NCBI GenBank assembly: GCA_040387475.1
Contig: JAZKDT010000001.1
Coordinates: 310,001-374,000 of the forward strand
Source of the DNA: UBA4416 sp040387475
GTDB lineage: Bacteria; Bacteroidota; Bacteroidia; B-17B0; Aurantibacillaceae
Direction of reading: 5' to 3'
DNA: 64,000 bases
Below are positions 54,995 through 63,865 of the stretch, one piece after another. The notes under the pieces were generated by a model, which was not told the origin of the DNA, made no database searches, and worked only from the letters and a program-made list of their open reading frames with translations. Made by a program: the position numbers and the translations under genes. The first letter of the stretch is position 1. Each line of letters opens with the position of its first letter.

Positions 54995-56624
54995 TTAATT
55001 GCATTACTTGTTTAGCAACATTTGTCCCTTGCGAAAATCCTTCTTCAAAAATAGAAATACCCGAAAGATCTGTATGCGCAAAAAACACTTTATCATCTAT
55101 TGATTTTGAGTAAGCTTCTTTTTCGGGGTTAAATATAAAACCTGGTTTTGGTTTTATCATTCCGTGTCCCCAAACTTTAACGTCAATGTTGGTAATATAA
55201 GTTTCTATTTTTTCGTGCGCTATTTTTAAATCGGCAATAATATCCTTTATCCAGTCTTCATGTGTTTTTTCTCTCGCAGCATGCCTGGCTTCCTTTGGCG
55301 GCAGATCCGTTAAAGGTAAATAGTAAGTTAAAACATAACCGTTATGCTCTTTATTTAAATGTTGATGGCAGGCATTTACATAACCTAACGATTTACTGTG
55401 ATATAAAACATTATCCCACGACAAAGGTTCCCCTTGATATTCCGGTAATTCGGTCAAAGTTATATTAGCAACCATCCAGGGGCTGTATTCAAACAAAGGA
55501 GCTGCTCTTCTTGTTATGGCAAGTGTTTCTGATAAAATATATTGATTAATGTACTGAGGTGTTGAAAGGATGACCTGATTGCAAAGGTATTTTATACATT
55601 CTTCGGTTACTGTATTATAAACTATAAGCTCAACTTTATTGTGCACCATAGTGAGTGACGTAATTAATTGATTGGTTTTAATATGTTGCTTACAGGGCTG
55701 GTATAACTTATTTACTATAAACGCATTTCCTTCAGGCCAGGTTAATACAGCCGATGATTCTGCATTGGAGGCTTTTGCTCTTCTTGCGCAAAAATAGTGC
55801 AAACCTGCATAGGCACTCGTATCCAATAGTGTAGATCCATAATCATCTTTGCAACAATAATTTAAATACCAAAGTAAGTATGGAGATGAAAACTGATTGG
55901 TTTTTAGAAAATCAGCAAAGGATACTTTATCTAATAGTTTATATGTTTCATCTTGAGATGATTGAGATAATGGAATTTCAAACACCGGTTTTCCGTCGTT
56001 ACCGGTTTTGTTTCTATAATCGGTCACTAACTGGAAAAATTTTGTTATTTCATTTTTTTCCTGTTGAGACACACCAAAATTAGGTATTAAGCCATCCTGC
56101 CAATGTCCGTTAATAAACAGACGTTCTTCGGGGTCAAAACACAAATAGTAGTCGTTGTAAATTGGCAAACCCTGATTATCGAAACCCGTAATGATTTGAT
56201 GGTCGTGTAAAAAATGTAAAAGTTCTCTGTTTGAATTATTAACGATTGGTAAATAATGGGCGGCCCAGGGATAAGCGGAAATAGAATTGGAATCCGAAAC
56301 AGAATTACCGCCATGTTTTGGAGCGAGGTCAAAAACCAGAAAATCTGAGCTGCTATTTTTCTTTAAATGATAAGCGGCCGCTAAACCGCTGACTCCAGCG
56401 CCAACTATAGCAATGGGGAGCTCTATTGTTTTTGTTGGTTTTCCTTTAAATCCATCTCTTATTAAATGCCCTGCTTTGGCATTATCGTTAACAATAGTGC
56501 CACTGATTTTTTTTGGTTTGGAACATGAAGTATTTAGTAACGGTGAGATCATTGTAAAAGCAGAAACCGTTAGTAACGATTTTTTTACAAATTCTCTTCG
56601 AGACAGTTTATTGTATGTGTGCAT
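54972..56624 (-). CDS. Tat-exported flavin-dependent amine oxidase-like lipoprotein
   Basis: About 550 residues. I chose ATG 56624 since it gives a good Tat signal (KLSRREFVKKSLL) followed by a lipobox-like LLNTSC (Cys34); ATG 56639 is an alternative. The FAD/NAD-binding site GAGVSGLAAAYHL (about residues 75 to 88) and GG pairs after it match the flavin amine oxidase/FAD-dependent oxidoreductase fold, and TDLSGISIFEEGFSQG near the end is the second FAD contact. Exported in folded form, it would sit on the outer face of the inner membrane or the periplasm. Located next to an aminopropyltransferase gene, polyamine oxidation is a plausible role. This is inferred. Confidence 0.75.
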   Translation of the reverse strand: MHTYNKLSRREFVKKSLLTVSAFTMISPLLNTSCSKPKKISGTIVNDNAKAGHLIRDGFKGKPTKTIELPIAIVGAGVSGLAAAYHLKKNSSSDFLVFDLAPKHGGNSVSDSNSISAYPWAAHYLPIVNNSNRELLHFLHDHQIITGFDNQGLPIYNDYYLCFDPEERLFINGHWQDGLIPNFGVSQQEKNEITKFFQLVTDYRNKTGNDGKPVFEIPLSQSSQDETYKLLDKVSFADFLKTNQFSSPYLLWYLNYCCKDDYGSTLLDTSAYAGLHYFCARRAKASNAESSAVLTWPEGNAFIVNKLYQPCKQHIKTNQLITSLTMVHNKVELIVYNTVTEECIKYLCNQVILSTPQYINQYILSETLAITRRAAPLFEYSPWMVANITLTELPEYQGEPLSWDNVLYHSKSLGYVNACHQHLNKEHNGYVLTYYLPLTDLPPKEARHAAREKTHEDWIKDIIADLKIAHEKIETYITNIDVKVWGHGMIKPKPGFIFNPEKEAYSKSIDDKVFFAHTDLSGISIFEEGFSQGTNVAKQVMQLNDTVTTA

Positions 56625-58107
56625 ATTTCGCCCACTCATGTTCAAATAAATTAACGAGTACCTGGTTATTCAGTTTATTAATATCGGTGATAGTGGAAGT
56701 CATGTCTTTCGGAAAATCCTTCATGGCAATCCAGGCGGCCTGATTAAAAAATTTGGTATCAATTTTATAATCGTGCATGGGGGCATTCATTTTTTCACAT
56801 AGCACATATCCCCATTCACCAAAAGAAGGTACGTAGCTATGATACGGCGTTGTTAAAAAGCCCACGCTTTTAATCGTATTGTTGATGCACCAAAAAGATT
56901 TACTGGCAAAGTATGGAGAAGTTGACTGAACAACAGCAATGCCGTTTGGTGAAAGCGATTTGTATAACAGTTTATAAAATGTAGTTGTATATAATTTGCC
57001 TACCGAATAATTCGAGGGATCAGGAAAATCAACAATAGCTAAATCAAATGCAATGTTATTTTGTTTTAGCCAGATAAATGCATCTTTATTAATGATGGTA
57101 AGCTTTGGATCGTTTAACGAATTTTTATTCAAATGAGTTAACAACGTATTTTCTTTAAAGAGGCCTATCATTTGATCATCCAGATCAACCAGCACAATTT
57201 TTTGTATATGTTTTAGTTTTAAAAGTTCTCTTACAGCTAAACCATCGCCGCCACCTAACACCAAAACTGTTTTTGCTTCCGGATTTTTTAACACAGCGGG
57301 GTAAACAAGCGATTCATGATAACGATACTCGTCGCGGGAACTAAACTGAAGGTTTCCGTTGAGATATAACCTGATGTCATCATTGTTTCGGGTTACAATA
57401 ATGCGTTGATATTTTGAGCTCTTTGAAATGATAATTTTTTCCTGGTAAGCCAGGGATTCTGACCAGCTTAGGATAGACTCGCTGAATGCAAAACAAATGC
57501 ATAGTATCAGAACAACAATCACTGACGACGAGCGGAGCATGATCTTTACCTTTGGAGCAGCTCTTAAATAATCTACCATGAAAAAAGCGATGGCAGCGTT
57601 GAACATTCCGAACAGATAGGAAGTTTTTAGTAAGCCCAGGAAAGGAACAAATACCAACGGAAATAATAGAGATGCAAATAGAGCACCTACATAATCAAAA
57701 GAGAAAATTTTTGCAACCAGGTCATCAAACGAAAAACGATCTTTCAAAATCCGTAACATGAGCGGAATTTCTAATCCTACCAGCGATCCAATAATAAAGA
57801 CAATGAAATATAAAAAGAACTGGAAAGACGAAATAAAATTAAACCCAATAAATAGCATCGTAGAACTTAATCCTCCAAAAACACCTACCAGCAATTCAAC
57901 TACAATAAACGTTTTAAGAAGGTTTGTTTTAAAATACTTTGAGAAATAAGAGCCAACTCCCATAGCAAATAAATAAACGCCGATTACAGTTGAAAATTGG
58001 GTGACCGAATCACCTAATAAATAACTTGCAGCTGTTGATGCTACCAACTCGTAAATTAAACCACAGGTAGCAACAACGAAAACCGAAAATAGAAAAATGA
58101 ACCTCAT
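56608..58107 (-). CDS. Membrane-fused spermidine synthase-like aminopropyltransferase
   Basis: A 499-residue protein with about seven membrane helices (residues 1 to 215) joined to a polyamine aminopropyltransferase domain. The AdoMet-type site VLVLGGGDGLAVRELL, the acidic loop LVDLDDQM and the catalytic DFPDPSNYSVGKLYTTTFY (matching the D-x-x-D-P of SpeE) are intact. It would transfer the aminopropyl group of decarboxylated AdoMet to an amine, at the membrane. The decarboxylase (speD) is four genes upstream in the same operon. It begins right after the DUF350 stop codon. Confidence 0.88.
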   Translation of the reverse strand: MRFIFLFSVFVVATCGLIYELVASTAASYLLGDSVTQFSTVIGVYLFAMGVGSYFSKYFKTNLLKTFIVVELLVGVFGGLSSTMLFIGFNFISSFQFFLYFIVFIIGSLVGLEIPLMLRILKDRFSFDDLVAKIFSFDYVGALFASLLFPLVFVPFLGLLKTSYLFGMFNAAIAFFMVDYLRAAPKVKIMLRSSSVIVVLILCICFAFSESILSWSESLAYQEKIIISKSSKYQRIIVTRNNDDIRLYLNGNLQFSSRDEYRYHESLVYPAVLKNPEAKTVLVLGGGDGLAVRELLKLKHIQKIVLVDLDDQMIGLFKENTLLTHLNKNSLNDPKLTIINKDAFIWLKQNNIAFDLAIVDFPDPSNYSVGKLYTTTFYKLLYKSLSPNGIAVVQSTSPYFASKSFWCINNTIKSVGFLTTPYHSYVPSFGEWGYVLCEKMNAPMHDYKIDTKFFNQAAWIAMKDFPKDMTSTITDINKLNNQVLVNLFEHEWAKYAHIQ

Positions 58108-58317
58108 TTATTCGTGAATAGCCGAGCTTATAATGATGGCCAGGCCTAACATAAATGATGCCACTACAATCGCTAAGGATACGTTTCTTTTTTCTATAAT
58201 TTCTTTCCATAAACTATAGGGAGTTAACTTATCGATAATAATAAACGATACTACTAAAACTACAATACCTATTCCGGCAAAAAGTAGTGAATTTAAAACG
58301 TGTTGTAAATTTATCAT
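58108..58317 (-). CDS. DUF350 family small membrane protein
   Basis: A 69-residue protein with two membrane helices, matching one repeat of the DUF350/YjfL family (LLFAGIGIVVLVVSFIIIDKLTPYSLWKEII, then NVSLAIVVASFMLGLAIIISSAIHE). Many members have two or more such units, so this is a minimal one. Its function is unknown; the family recurs near polyamine genes. Confidence 0.8.
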   Translation of the reverse strand: MINLQHVLNSLLFAGIGIVVLVVSFIIIDKLTPYSLWKEIIEKRNVSLAIVVASFMLGLAIIISSAIHE

Positions 58318-58327
58318 GACTTTTTAT

Positions 58328-58513
58328 TTATTTATGATGACTGCTTCCGTATGCGTGATTATTTCCTTCGTGTTCTGTTTGTGTACTACTGTATAGCATT
58401 ATACCGTTTAACTGGATATATAAAAATGCAGATAAGATGATTGCCAGAAAAGCAATGTAAGTTTTTAATCCCTTGATGGAAATGAATTTAGTTATGTTGG
58501 ATGTGCTACTCAT
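58328..58513 (-). CDS. Small membrane protein of the polyamine cluster
   Basis: A 61-residue protein from the ATG at 58513, overlapping the DUF4178 stop by eight bases. One membrane helix (residues about 18 to 40) is followed by a short His/Asn-rich tail (EHEGNNHAYGSSHHK). I recognise no family. The overlap and same-strand order argue that it is a real member of the operon. Confidence 0.55.
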   Translation of the reverse strand: MSSTSNITKFISIKGLKTYIAFLAIILSAFLYIQLNGIMLYSSTQTEHEGNNHAYGSSHHK

Positions 58514-59789
58514 TGTCGTAAGGGGAATAATCACTGTTTTGCCATTGTTTTCTGTCAAACCGTTTACGCCTAAAGTAAATATAGATAGGAAAGACGGTTA
58601 AACACAGTAATACGATAATAAAATTTGAGGTGAGCGGTACATTTTGAATAACGGACACGCCTAAATAACCAAAAGGCTTTGTAATATCATTGGTTACATG
58701 AACATTGTAATGATACTTTCCTTTTGTAAGTCTGCTAACTGTTAAAGTACTTTGATTGGAGCCTTCGCTCCAGCTTTCACCATCGGTATAACCGGCATAA
58801 AATTCTAAGGCTCCGCTAAAAAAATATTGATCACCTGTTGTTTCGTTAACAAGTGTAAAATCGGTTTCAAGCCAATTGTTATTTAAATTAGAAGCGATGT
58901 CAAAATCTGCTGCACTATTGTTAACGGTAATTTCAAAGGGCTCAGATACATACGTTCTTTGTGACAGAGAATCGCCGTGATAATAGGTTTGTTTAGATAC
59001 TTCTTTTGCATCCGTTATAAAGCCTGATAAAATTGCCTGAATAATGAAAAGCAGCACTACAGATGCCACCGTCATGCGTATAAAGCTCGTGTGGTCAAAA
59101 TTCAGACTAAAAGGTTGGTTTGGCGCAATACCTTCCGTAATTGGAAAATTAAGATCGTCGGTGATCCAGCTTTTTACAGTTTTCGGCGTGGTGTATTCAC
59201 CCAAATACCAATATATCTCGTCAGTTGTTTTTTCATATGATAAAATATAAGGCGGTGCTACAAAATCAGCACAAGCAGGTAACTCCTTATCCCGGATATC
59301 TGAAAAAAATTCTCCGGCAGCATGTTTTATTTTAAATTTATATTTATTGTAAAGTTGAAAATTACCTTTATCCTCGACATGAATGTTTCTGATATTTCCG
59401 AAATTCTGAAGATAATATTTGTAAGGCTTCATCAAATTGTAATGACCGTCGCTTTCGCTTAGCGTCCAGTAGCCTTCTACCGGATGAAATAACGTGTATT
59501 CTATCCAATTGGTCTTATAACTGGTTTCTTCTTTAATGAGGTAATTAATAAGGACAAACTCAAGCCCCTCAATTTTAAAAACAGACCCCAGCTTAAACGC
59601 AATATCTTTTGCTTTAATAAAAGTATAGCTGCTTTTTATCTCTTTTTGTTTATCATATATGCTGTAAGCACCACAGGCTTCGCAACAAAACGACGCCGCT
59701 CTTTGATGGGTAATCAGTTTTATGTCCTTTTTGCATTGCAAACAGGAAAGCACCAAAGGAGTTGGATATGTACTATTTATACCAATCAT
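58506..59789 (-). CDS. DUF4178 protein with zinc ribbon and membrane helices
   Basis: A 427-residue protein. The N-terminal zinc ribbon is CLQCKKDI...FCCEACGAYS. The DUF4178 domain follows (residues about 50 to 210; YTLFHPVEGYWTLSESDGHYNLMKPY), then a membrane helix near 240, an outside domain, and a final helix near 390. It overlaps the preceding DUF4178 gene by 17 bases. The function is unknown; the topology suggests a membrane-spanning sensor or scaffold. Confidence 0.78.
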   Translation of the reverse strand: MIGINSTYPTPLVLSCLQCKKDIKLITHQRAASFCCEACGAYSIYDKQKEIKSSYTFIKAKDIAFKLGSVFKIEGLEFVLINYLIKEETSYKTNWIEYTLFHPVEGYWTLSESDGHYNLMKPYKYYLQNFGNIRNIHVEDKGNFQLYNKYKFKIKHAAGEFFSDIRDKELPACADFVAPPYILSYEKTTDEIYWYLGEYTTPKTVKSWITDDLNFPITEGIAPNQPFSLNFDHTSFIRMTVASVVLLFIIQAILSGFITDAKEVSKQTYYHGDSLSQRTYVSEPFEITVNNSAADFDIASNLNNNWLETDFTLVNETTGDQYFFSGALEFYAGYTDGESWSEGSNQSTLTVSRLTKGKYHYNVHVTNDITKPFGYLGVSVIQNVPLTSNFIIVLLCLTVFPIYIYFRRKRFDRKQWQNSDYSPYDNE

Positions 59790-60411
59790 GAATGGGCCTT
59801 ATGGAGGATAAATTTAATTCGTTGAGCGTATATAGTTTACCAAGTAACAGTGTTGTATGTTCTTTAGAGAAAAAACAAAACGCCACTTTTTTATCTTTAG
59901 AATAGAACGAACAGAATATGGAATTGTCAAATTTTGGAAAGATCATTTTCCCTTTTCCTTTTATGGAAATGTAATTTGTTTTATCGAGGCAATAGCAATA
60001 AGCCATTCCAAATTGATTTATATCTATTTCTTTTCCCACGCGCGCTTCTTTTAACTTATTACCGGGGTGTTCGTTTACATGGTCAATAAGACTCAAATCG
60101 CCATCACACTCGAGAATATAACCATATAAGCCATGGTTATATAAAATGGAGTACAGGTTTACGGTTGTCCGGTTTTGAAATAATGTAATACAGCCGGTGA
60201 CGGTATAAGTATCAGCACCTATTTTACCTTTAGTGCCAATAATAATGGGCGAAAGTGTTTCGCAGTTTTCAAGGATCTCTTCTGCCAGGGGTGCTGCTTC
60301 ATGCCTGATAAATGGTTTCTGGCAGGAATTGCAGGCATCATAGTGATTCCCACTGATATCAAAAACCGTTTCAGCTTTACAATGTTTGCAAATATGTGTT
60401 AGAGCAGCCAT
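59773..60411 (-). CDS. DUF4178 protein, soluble form with zinc ribbon
   Basis: A 212-residue cytosolic relative of the next gene. The N-terminal zinc ribbon is CKHCKAETV...YDACNSCQKPF. The DUF4178 core follows (IGADTYTVTGCITLFQ, LYGYILECDGDLSLIDHV), with no membrane segment. Its ATG overlaps the speD stop by one base. The pair of DUF4178 genes probably arose by duplication, with the second gaining membrane anchors. Confidence 0.75.
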   Translation of the reverse strand: MAALTHICKHCKAETVFDISGNHYDACNSCQKPFIRHEAAPLAEEILENCETLSPIIIGTKGKIGADTYTVTGCITLFQNRTTVNLYSILYNHGLYGYILECDGDLSLIDHVNEHPGNKLKEARVGKEIDINQFGMAYCYCLDKTNYISIKGKGKMIFPKFDNSIFCSFYSKDKKVAFCFFSKEHTTLLLGKLYTLNELNLSSIRPIHDWYK

Positions 60412-60770
60412 TAGCGGTTTATGATCTTTTCGTTAATATCATAACTATTAAAATAGAGTTTAATAGCATTGGCTAATTTAACAGTTAAATCATAATTACG
60501 ACGTGTGTAATCGCATAAATATACGTCGCAGGTATAATAATTAAATTCGGGCCAGGTATGAATGGCCAAGTGAGATTCGGTTAAGCAAATAACACTTGTA
60601 AAGCCACCCTGATCGAAGCCATGAAATACGTGACCAACCTGTACCAGGTCAAAATCGACCAGGGTTTTCAAGATGAAATCTTCAAACAGTTGTTTATCAA
60701 ATAACTGATCAACTGATTGCGCTTTTGCATTAATTAAAATATGTGTGCCAACTACCAATACGTTATACAA
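60411..60770 (-). CDS. speD: S-adenosylmethionine decarboxylase proenzyme
   Basis: A 119-residue pyruvoyl enzyme of the bacterial class (as in Thermotoga). Self-cleavage at Glu65-Ser66 (LTESHLAIHTWPE) would make the pyruvoyl group. His71 and Cys86 are spaced from Ser66 exactly as Ser63, His68 and Cys83 are in the Thermotoga enzyme. It makes the aminopropyl donor used by the membrane aminopropyltransferase in this operon. The only good start is TTG at 60770, overlapping the leuS stop by eight bases, so translation probably depends on leuS. Confidence 0.92.
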   Translation of the reverse strand: MYNVLVVGTHILINAKAQSVDQLFDKQLFEDFILKTLVDFDLVQVGHVFHGFDQGGFTSVICLTESHLAIHTWPEFNYYTCDVYLCDYTRRNYDLTVKLANAIKLYFNSYDINEKIINR

Positions 60771-63690
60771 CCATGTTCACGATCTTCTTGTGAACCACAA
60801 TTACTTTTTTAGGTTGTTTGCCTTCCAGTAGTTTTTGAGTTTGCTCATTTTTCATCACTTCAGCTTCTACTTCCTGAACAGATAAAGTTGCAGGCAACTC
60901 TAAGGTGAACTTTAATTTGCCATTTACCGAAACGGGATAATTGATGCTGTCATCCACTAAATAGGCTTCATTAAAATCAGGAAAAGCAACGGTTGAAATA
61001 CTTTCATTATGCCCCAACTGTTTCCACAACTCTTCCGTAATATGCGGTGCATAAGGCGATAAGCAAATTAATAAAGGTTCAAGAATTGTCCGCTTGTTAC
61101 ATTTGGCATCTGTTAATTCATTTACGCAGATCATAAAATTACTAATGGATGTATTGAAAGAAAAACGCTCAATGTCTTCTGTGATTTTTTTGATGGTTTT
61201 ATGTAAGGTTTTTAATTCGCTTTTGGTTGGTTCGGAATCTGATACATTGAATGCAGCAACATCCCCCGCCCTTTGGGCACCGCCTTCAACTGGGGAATAA
61301 AACAAACGCCATAATTTTTTTAAGAAACTATGCACGCCGGTAATACCGTTCGTGTTCCATGGTTTGCTTTGCTCTAAAGGACCCAGGAACATTTCGTACA
61401 AACGTAAAGTGTCTGAACCAAATTTTTCTGCAATGTCATCGGGAGTTTGAACATTAAACTTTGACTTAGACATTTTTTCAATTTCAACGCCGCAAATGTA
61501 ATCACCATTTTCCTCTTTAATAAACTTTGCTTCTTTGAAATCTTCTCTCCAATTTTTAAAAGCATTAATATCTAGAATGTCATTGTTTACAAAGTTAATA
61601 TCAACATTAAAAGATGATGTATCGAATGTTCTATTTCCAGTAGGCAACTCAATATTGTAATCTTTAAGAATTTTAACTACGTGATCTTTGATGTAATTGT
61701 TGTCATGTAATACTCCTTTTGAAATAAAAATTGTTGGCAATGTTTTTTCATCTATCGGACTAGCACCTAAATCCCATAGGAGTCTAAATACAAAATTACT
61801 TCGGCCTTGTATCATCCCCTGGTTGATCAACTTCTTTGCAGGTTCATCTGCATTTATGTAACCGAGGTCTTTTAAAAACTTGGTCCAGAAACGAACATAC
61901 AATAAATGCCCTGTGGCATGTTCGCTGCCGCCAATGTACAAGTCAACCTGCTGCCAGTAATCCATTAATTTTTTATCGGCAAACACCGAACCGTTATGCG
62001 CATCCATGTAGCGTAAAAAATACCAGCTGCTTCCTGCCCAGCCCGGCATGGTTGAATGTTCGTAATCGTATTTTCCTTCATACTTCCATGATGAAGCCGC
62101 ACGGGCCAATGGCGGCTCTCCATCTTCGGTTGGTAAATATTTATCTACTTCGGGCAATACCAAAGGCAATTCGTTTTCTGCCAGGGCATACGGTATATCA
62201 TTCTTATAATAGATAGGGATGGGTTCTCCCCAATAACGCTGACGTCCAAAAACAGCGTCACGCAAACGGTAGTTCACTTTTCCTTTCCCTAATTTTTTTA
62301 TTTCAATTTCCTGTATGGCTAATTTAACAGCGTCTTTTACCTGAAGGCCATTTAAAAAATCGGAGTTCACTAAAATGCCTTCCTTGGCATCATAAGATTC
62401 TTTTTCCAGGTCACCACCTTTAACCACTTCTATAATAGGTAAGCCGAAGTGTTTAGCAAAGCTATAGTCACGGCTATCGTGCGCCGGAACGGCCATCACG
62501 GCACCTGTTCCATAACCCGCTAATACATAGTCGCCAATCCAGATAGGAATTTGTTTTCCGGTGAATGGATGATCAACATAGGAACCGGTAAACACACCGG
62601 TAATTTTATTAATGTCAGCCTGGCGCTCACGTTCGCTCCTGTTTTTTGCCTGTGTTACGTATGCTTCAACAGCTGCTTTGTTATCTGCAGTAGTTAAACT
62701 CGCTACTAATTCATGTTCAGGAGCCAGCGTTACAAATGATACGCCAAAAACCGTATCAGGCCGAGTTGTAAATACTTCGATGGTTTTATCAGAATTATGA
62801 ATTGTAAATTTCAGTGAGGTTCCTGTACTTTTCCCGATCCAGTTACGTTGCGCTTCTTTCAAGCTATCTGTCCAGTCCAGGGTATCCAGTCCATCTAACA
62901 GCCTTTGAGAATATGCAGTGATACGCATGCTCCATTGTTTCATTAATTTGCGTTCAACAGGATATCCTCCGCGCTCACTTACGCCGTCTTTAATTTCGTC
63001 GTTCGCTAAAACCGTTCCTAATTGCGGGCACCAGTTAACAACCGATTCACCCAAGTAGGCCAAACGGAAATTCATTAAAATATCGCTCTTCTTTTTTTCA
63101 TCAAATGATTTCCATTCTTCGCCTGTAAAAGGAGCAAGTTCTTTTTCAATATCACCGGTTAATGTATCATCCAGTTTGCTATTAAATCCTTTTGTTTCAA
63201 ATACCTTAATTAAGGTTTCGATGGGTTCAGCTTTATTGGTGCTTTTATTATACCACGAATTAAATATTTGTATGAAGATCCATTGTGTCCATTTATAATA
63301 TTCGGGATCAGAGGTTCTAACTTCACGGTCCCAGTCAAATGAAAACCCAATTTTGTCCATTTGCTCGCGGTAGCGTGCAATGTTTTGTTCGGTGGTTATT
63401 TTTGGGTGTTGGCCTGTTTGAATAGCATATTGTTCGGCGGGTAACCCAAAGCTGTCATAGCCCATGGGATGTAACACATTAAACCCTTTATGACGTTTGT
63501 AACGGGAAACAATATCCGATGCAATATATCCGAGTGGATGTCCCACGTGCAAGCCAGCGCCAGATGGGTAAGGGAACATATCCAATACATAATACTTTGG
63601 TTTATCTCCACCATCTTTGGCAGCAAAGGTTTTGTGTTTTGCCCAATATGCCTGCCAGTTGCTTTCTATTTCTTTAAAATTGTATTCCAT
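60763..63690 (-). CDS. leuS: Leucine-tRNA ligase
   Basis: A 975-residue class I aminoacyl-tRNA synthetase. The HIGH motif reads HVGHPLGY (residues 48 to 55), and KMSKS is exact near residue 738. The editing domain (TTRPDTVFGVSFVTLAPEHEL) and the Leu-specific GSEHATGHLLYVRFW are present. It is slightly longer than most bacterial LeuS, with additional sequence between residues about 660 and 735. Its stop overlaps speD, linking an essential gene to the polyamine cluster. Confidence 0.97.
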   Translation of the reverse strand: MEYNFKEIESNWQAYWAKHKTFAAKDGGDKPKYYVLDMFPYPSGAGLHVGHPLGYIASDIVSRYKRHKGFNVLHPMGYDSFGLPAEQYAIQTGQHPKITTEQNIARYREQMDKIGFSFDWDREVRTSDPEYYKWTQWIFIQIFNSWYNKSTNKAEPIETLIKVFETKGFNSKLDDTLTGDIEKELAPFTGEEWKSFDEKKKSDILMNFRLAYLGESVVNWCPQLGTVLANDEIKDGVSERGGYPVERKLMKQWSMRITAYSQRLLDGLDTLDWTDSLKEAQRNWIGKSTGTSLKFTIHNSDKTIEVFTTRPDTVFGVSFVTLAPEHELVASLTTADNKAAVEAYVTQAKNRSERERQADINKITGVFTGSYVDHPFTGKQIPIWIGDYVLAGYGTGAVMAVPAHDSRDYSFAKHFGLPIIEVVKGGDLEKESYDAKEGILVNSDFLNGLQVKDAVKLAIQEIEIKKLGKGKVNYRLRDAVFGRQRYWGEPIPIYYKNDIPYALAENELPLVLPEVDKYLPTEDGEPPLARAASSWKYEGKYDYEHSTMPGWAGSSWYFLRYMDAHNGSVFADKKLMDYWQQVDLYIGGSEHATGHLLYVRFWTKFLKDLGYINADEPAKKLINQGMIQGRSNFVFRLLWDLGASPIDEKTLPTIFISKGVLHDNNYIKDHVVKILKDYNIELPTGNRTFDTSSFNVDINFVNNDILDINAFKNWREDFKEAKFIKEENGDYICGVEIEKMSKSKFNVQTPDDIAEKFGSDTLRLYEMFLGPLEQSKPWNTNGITGVHSFLKKLWRLFYSPVEGGAQRAGDVAAFNVSDSEPTKSELKTLHKTIKKITEDIERFSFNTSISNFMICVNELTDAKCNKRTILEPLLICLSPYAPHITEELWKQLGHNESISTVAFPDFNEAYLVDDSINYPVSVNGKLKFTLELPATLSVQEVEAEVMKNEQTQKLLEGKQPKKVIVVHKKIVNMVV

Positions 63691-63756
63691 GGTTCGTTAA
63701 TTTGCGAGGCGTAAAGATAAGATTTACAGCCAATGTCACAAGTGGGTTTAAGATTT

Positions 63757-63840
63757 GGGCGTGGCCCAGGGGCCGGGCTTTCGTTCCAATCTTTTGCAAG
63801 AGACAGGCAAAAGGATTTCCACTACAATCCCTCACGCAAG
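63757..63840. repeat. GC-rich intergenic repeat-like element
   Basis: A locally GC-rich stretch with GGGCGTGGCCC, GGGGCCGGGCTTTC, the stem CTTTTGC/GCAAAAG (63791-63797 with 63807-63813) and CAATCCCTCACGC. As I recall, very similar phrases recur between genes across many Bacteroidota genomes, which suggests a dispersed element. There is no second copy in this window. Confidence 0.5.
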
Positions 63841-63865
63841 AGCATTATATGTTAGAAAGCTGTAA

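Noticed and set aside
58010..58210. Minus-strand frame of 66 codons between the aminopropyltransferase and DUF350
   Set aside because: It overlaps both real genes in another frame and has no independent start context.
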